Assembly: GCA_011371325.1 (NCBI GenBank)
Contig: DRQV01000036.1
Coordinates: forward strand, 1 to 5,218
DNA: 5,218 nt
Direction: 5' to 3'
DNA from: Thioploca sp.
GTDB lineage: Bacteria; Pseudomonadota; Gammaproteobacteria; Beggiatoales; Beggiatoaceae
Part shown: piece by piece, positions 5,019-5,218 of the stretch
Numbering within the stretch: position 1 is the first letter of the stretch
Layout of the letters: the number at the start of each line of letters is the position of its first letter
Translations under genes and position numbers: made by a program
Notes under the pieces: model-generated
Database searches by the model: none
What the model was told of the DNA's origin: nothing
Seen by the model: the letters and a program-made list of their open reading frames with translations, nothing else

Positions 5019-5218
5019 CTCTTTGTGTAGCAATGGATGAAAATGATTTAATCGGAATTAATAATAGCCTGCCTTGGTATTTACCAGCTGATCTAAAACA
5101 TTTTCGTACTATAACAATGGGTAAACCAATTATAATGGGTCGCAAAACCTATGAGTCAATAGGTCATCCTTTAAAAGGCCGTTTAAGTATTATTATAAGT
5201 AGAAACCCCAACTTAACT
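5012..5218 (+). CDS. folA: FolA, dihydrofolate reductase (5' part, cut by window edge)
   Basis: FolA reduces dihydrofolate to tetrahydrofolate with NADPH and is the target of trimethoprim. The first 69 codons are present and open to the right edge. Residue numbering matches E. coli exactly at key points: A7, I14-G15, W22, the catalytic acid D27, L28, F31, GR at 43-44 (NADPH binding), T46, and R57, which binds the folate glutamate. The motifs LPWYLPADLKHF and PIIMGRKTYESIG are typical of the family. The frame starts with an ATG inside the last codons of dksA (7-nt overlap) and has no good Shine-Dalgarno sequence, so translation is probably coupled to dksA. The C-terminal half lies outside the window, so its integrity cannot be judged. 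Confidence 0.95.
   Translation, partial: MLTLCVAMDENDLIGINNSLPWYLPADLKHFRTITMGKPIIMGRKTYESIGHPLKGRLSIIISRNPNLT

Noticed and set aside
4954..5145. Minus-strand open frame opposite the dksA/folA junction
   Set aside because: It is explained as antisense of dksA and folA, both confirmed by catalytic or metal-binding residues.
3125..5215. 12-bp exact repeat AACCCCAACTTA at 3125-3136 and 5204-5215
   Set aside because: One 12-bp match in 5 kb is expected by chance, and the second copy is coding sequence within folA.

Overview
This window looks like chromosomal DNA from an AT-rich gammaproteobacterium. ZipA, which is essentially restricted to Gammaproteobacteria, is present. DksA, DnaN, AccD and FolA all resemble their E. 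coli counterparts residue by residue at the functional positions. The very AT-rich wobble positions and the unusual gene neighbourhoods suggest a reshuffled, possibly reduced or host-associated genome. That is inference, and I cannot name the genus. All recognised genes are on the + strand. There is no mobile element, CRISPR array, tRNA or rRNA that I can support.

Layout. Positions 1-307 are the 3' end of accD (fatty acid synthesis). Positions 308-521 are non-coding and hold a near-perfect extended -10 promoter followed at once by a long imperfect inverted repeat (342-478) that would fold into a rod-like RNA just upstream of zipA. Positions 522-2919 are a compact run of zipA (FtsZ anchor), ccmH and ccmI (cytochrome c maturation, heme-ligation branch). 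Positions 2920-3149 are non-coding, with a nested hairpin after ccmI and a probable promoter for dnaN. Positions 3150-4259 are dnaN (replicative sliding clamp). Positions 4260-4586 contain no recognised full gene. They hold a pair of 21-bp direct repeats with an inverted partner, a 10-bp hairpin, and a 27-codon reading frame with a plausible ribosome site. Positions 4587-5018 are dksA (RNA polymerase/ppGpp cofactor). It overlaps folA (dihydrofolate reductase), which starts at 5012 and runs off the right edge.

The protein genes are ordinary housekeeping functions: lipid synthesis, division, respiratory cytochrome assembly, replication, stringent control and folate metabolism. zipA-ccmH-ccmI and dksA-folA look like two small operons, with dnaN as a single transcription unit between them. 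The order is not the usual one: dnaN lacks dnaA/recF/gyrB neighbours, zipA lacks ligA, and ccmHI lacks ccmA-G in view. The most interesting unexplained signal is the structured region upstream of zipA, not a new protein system.
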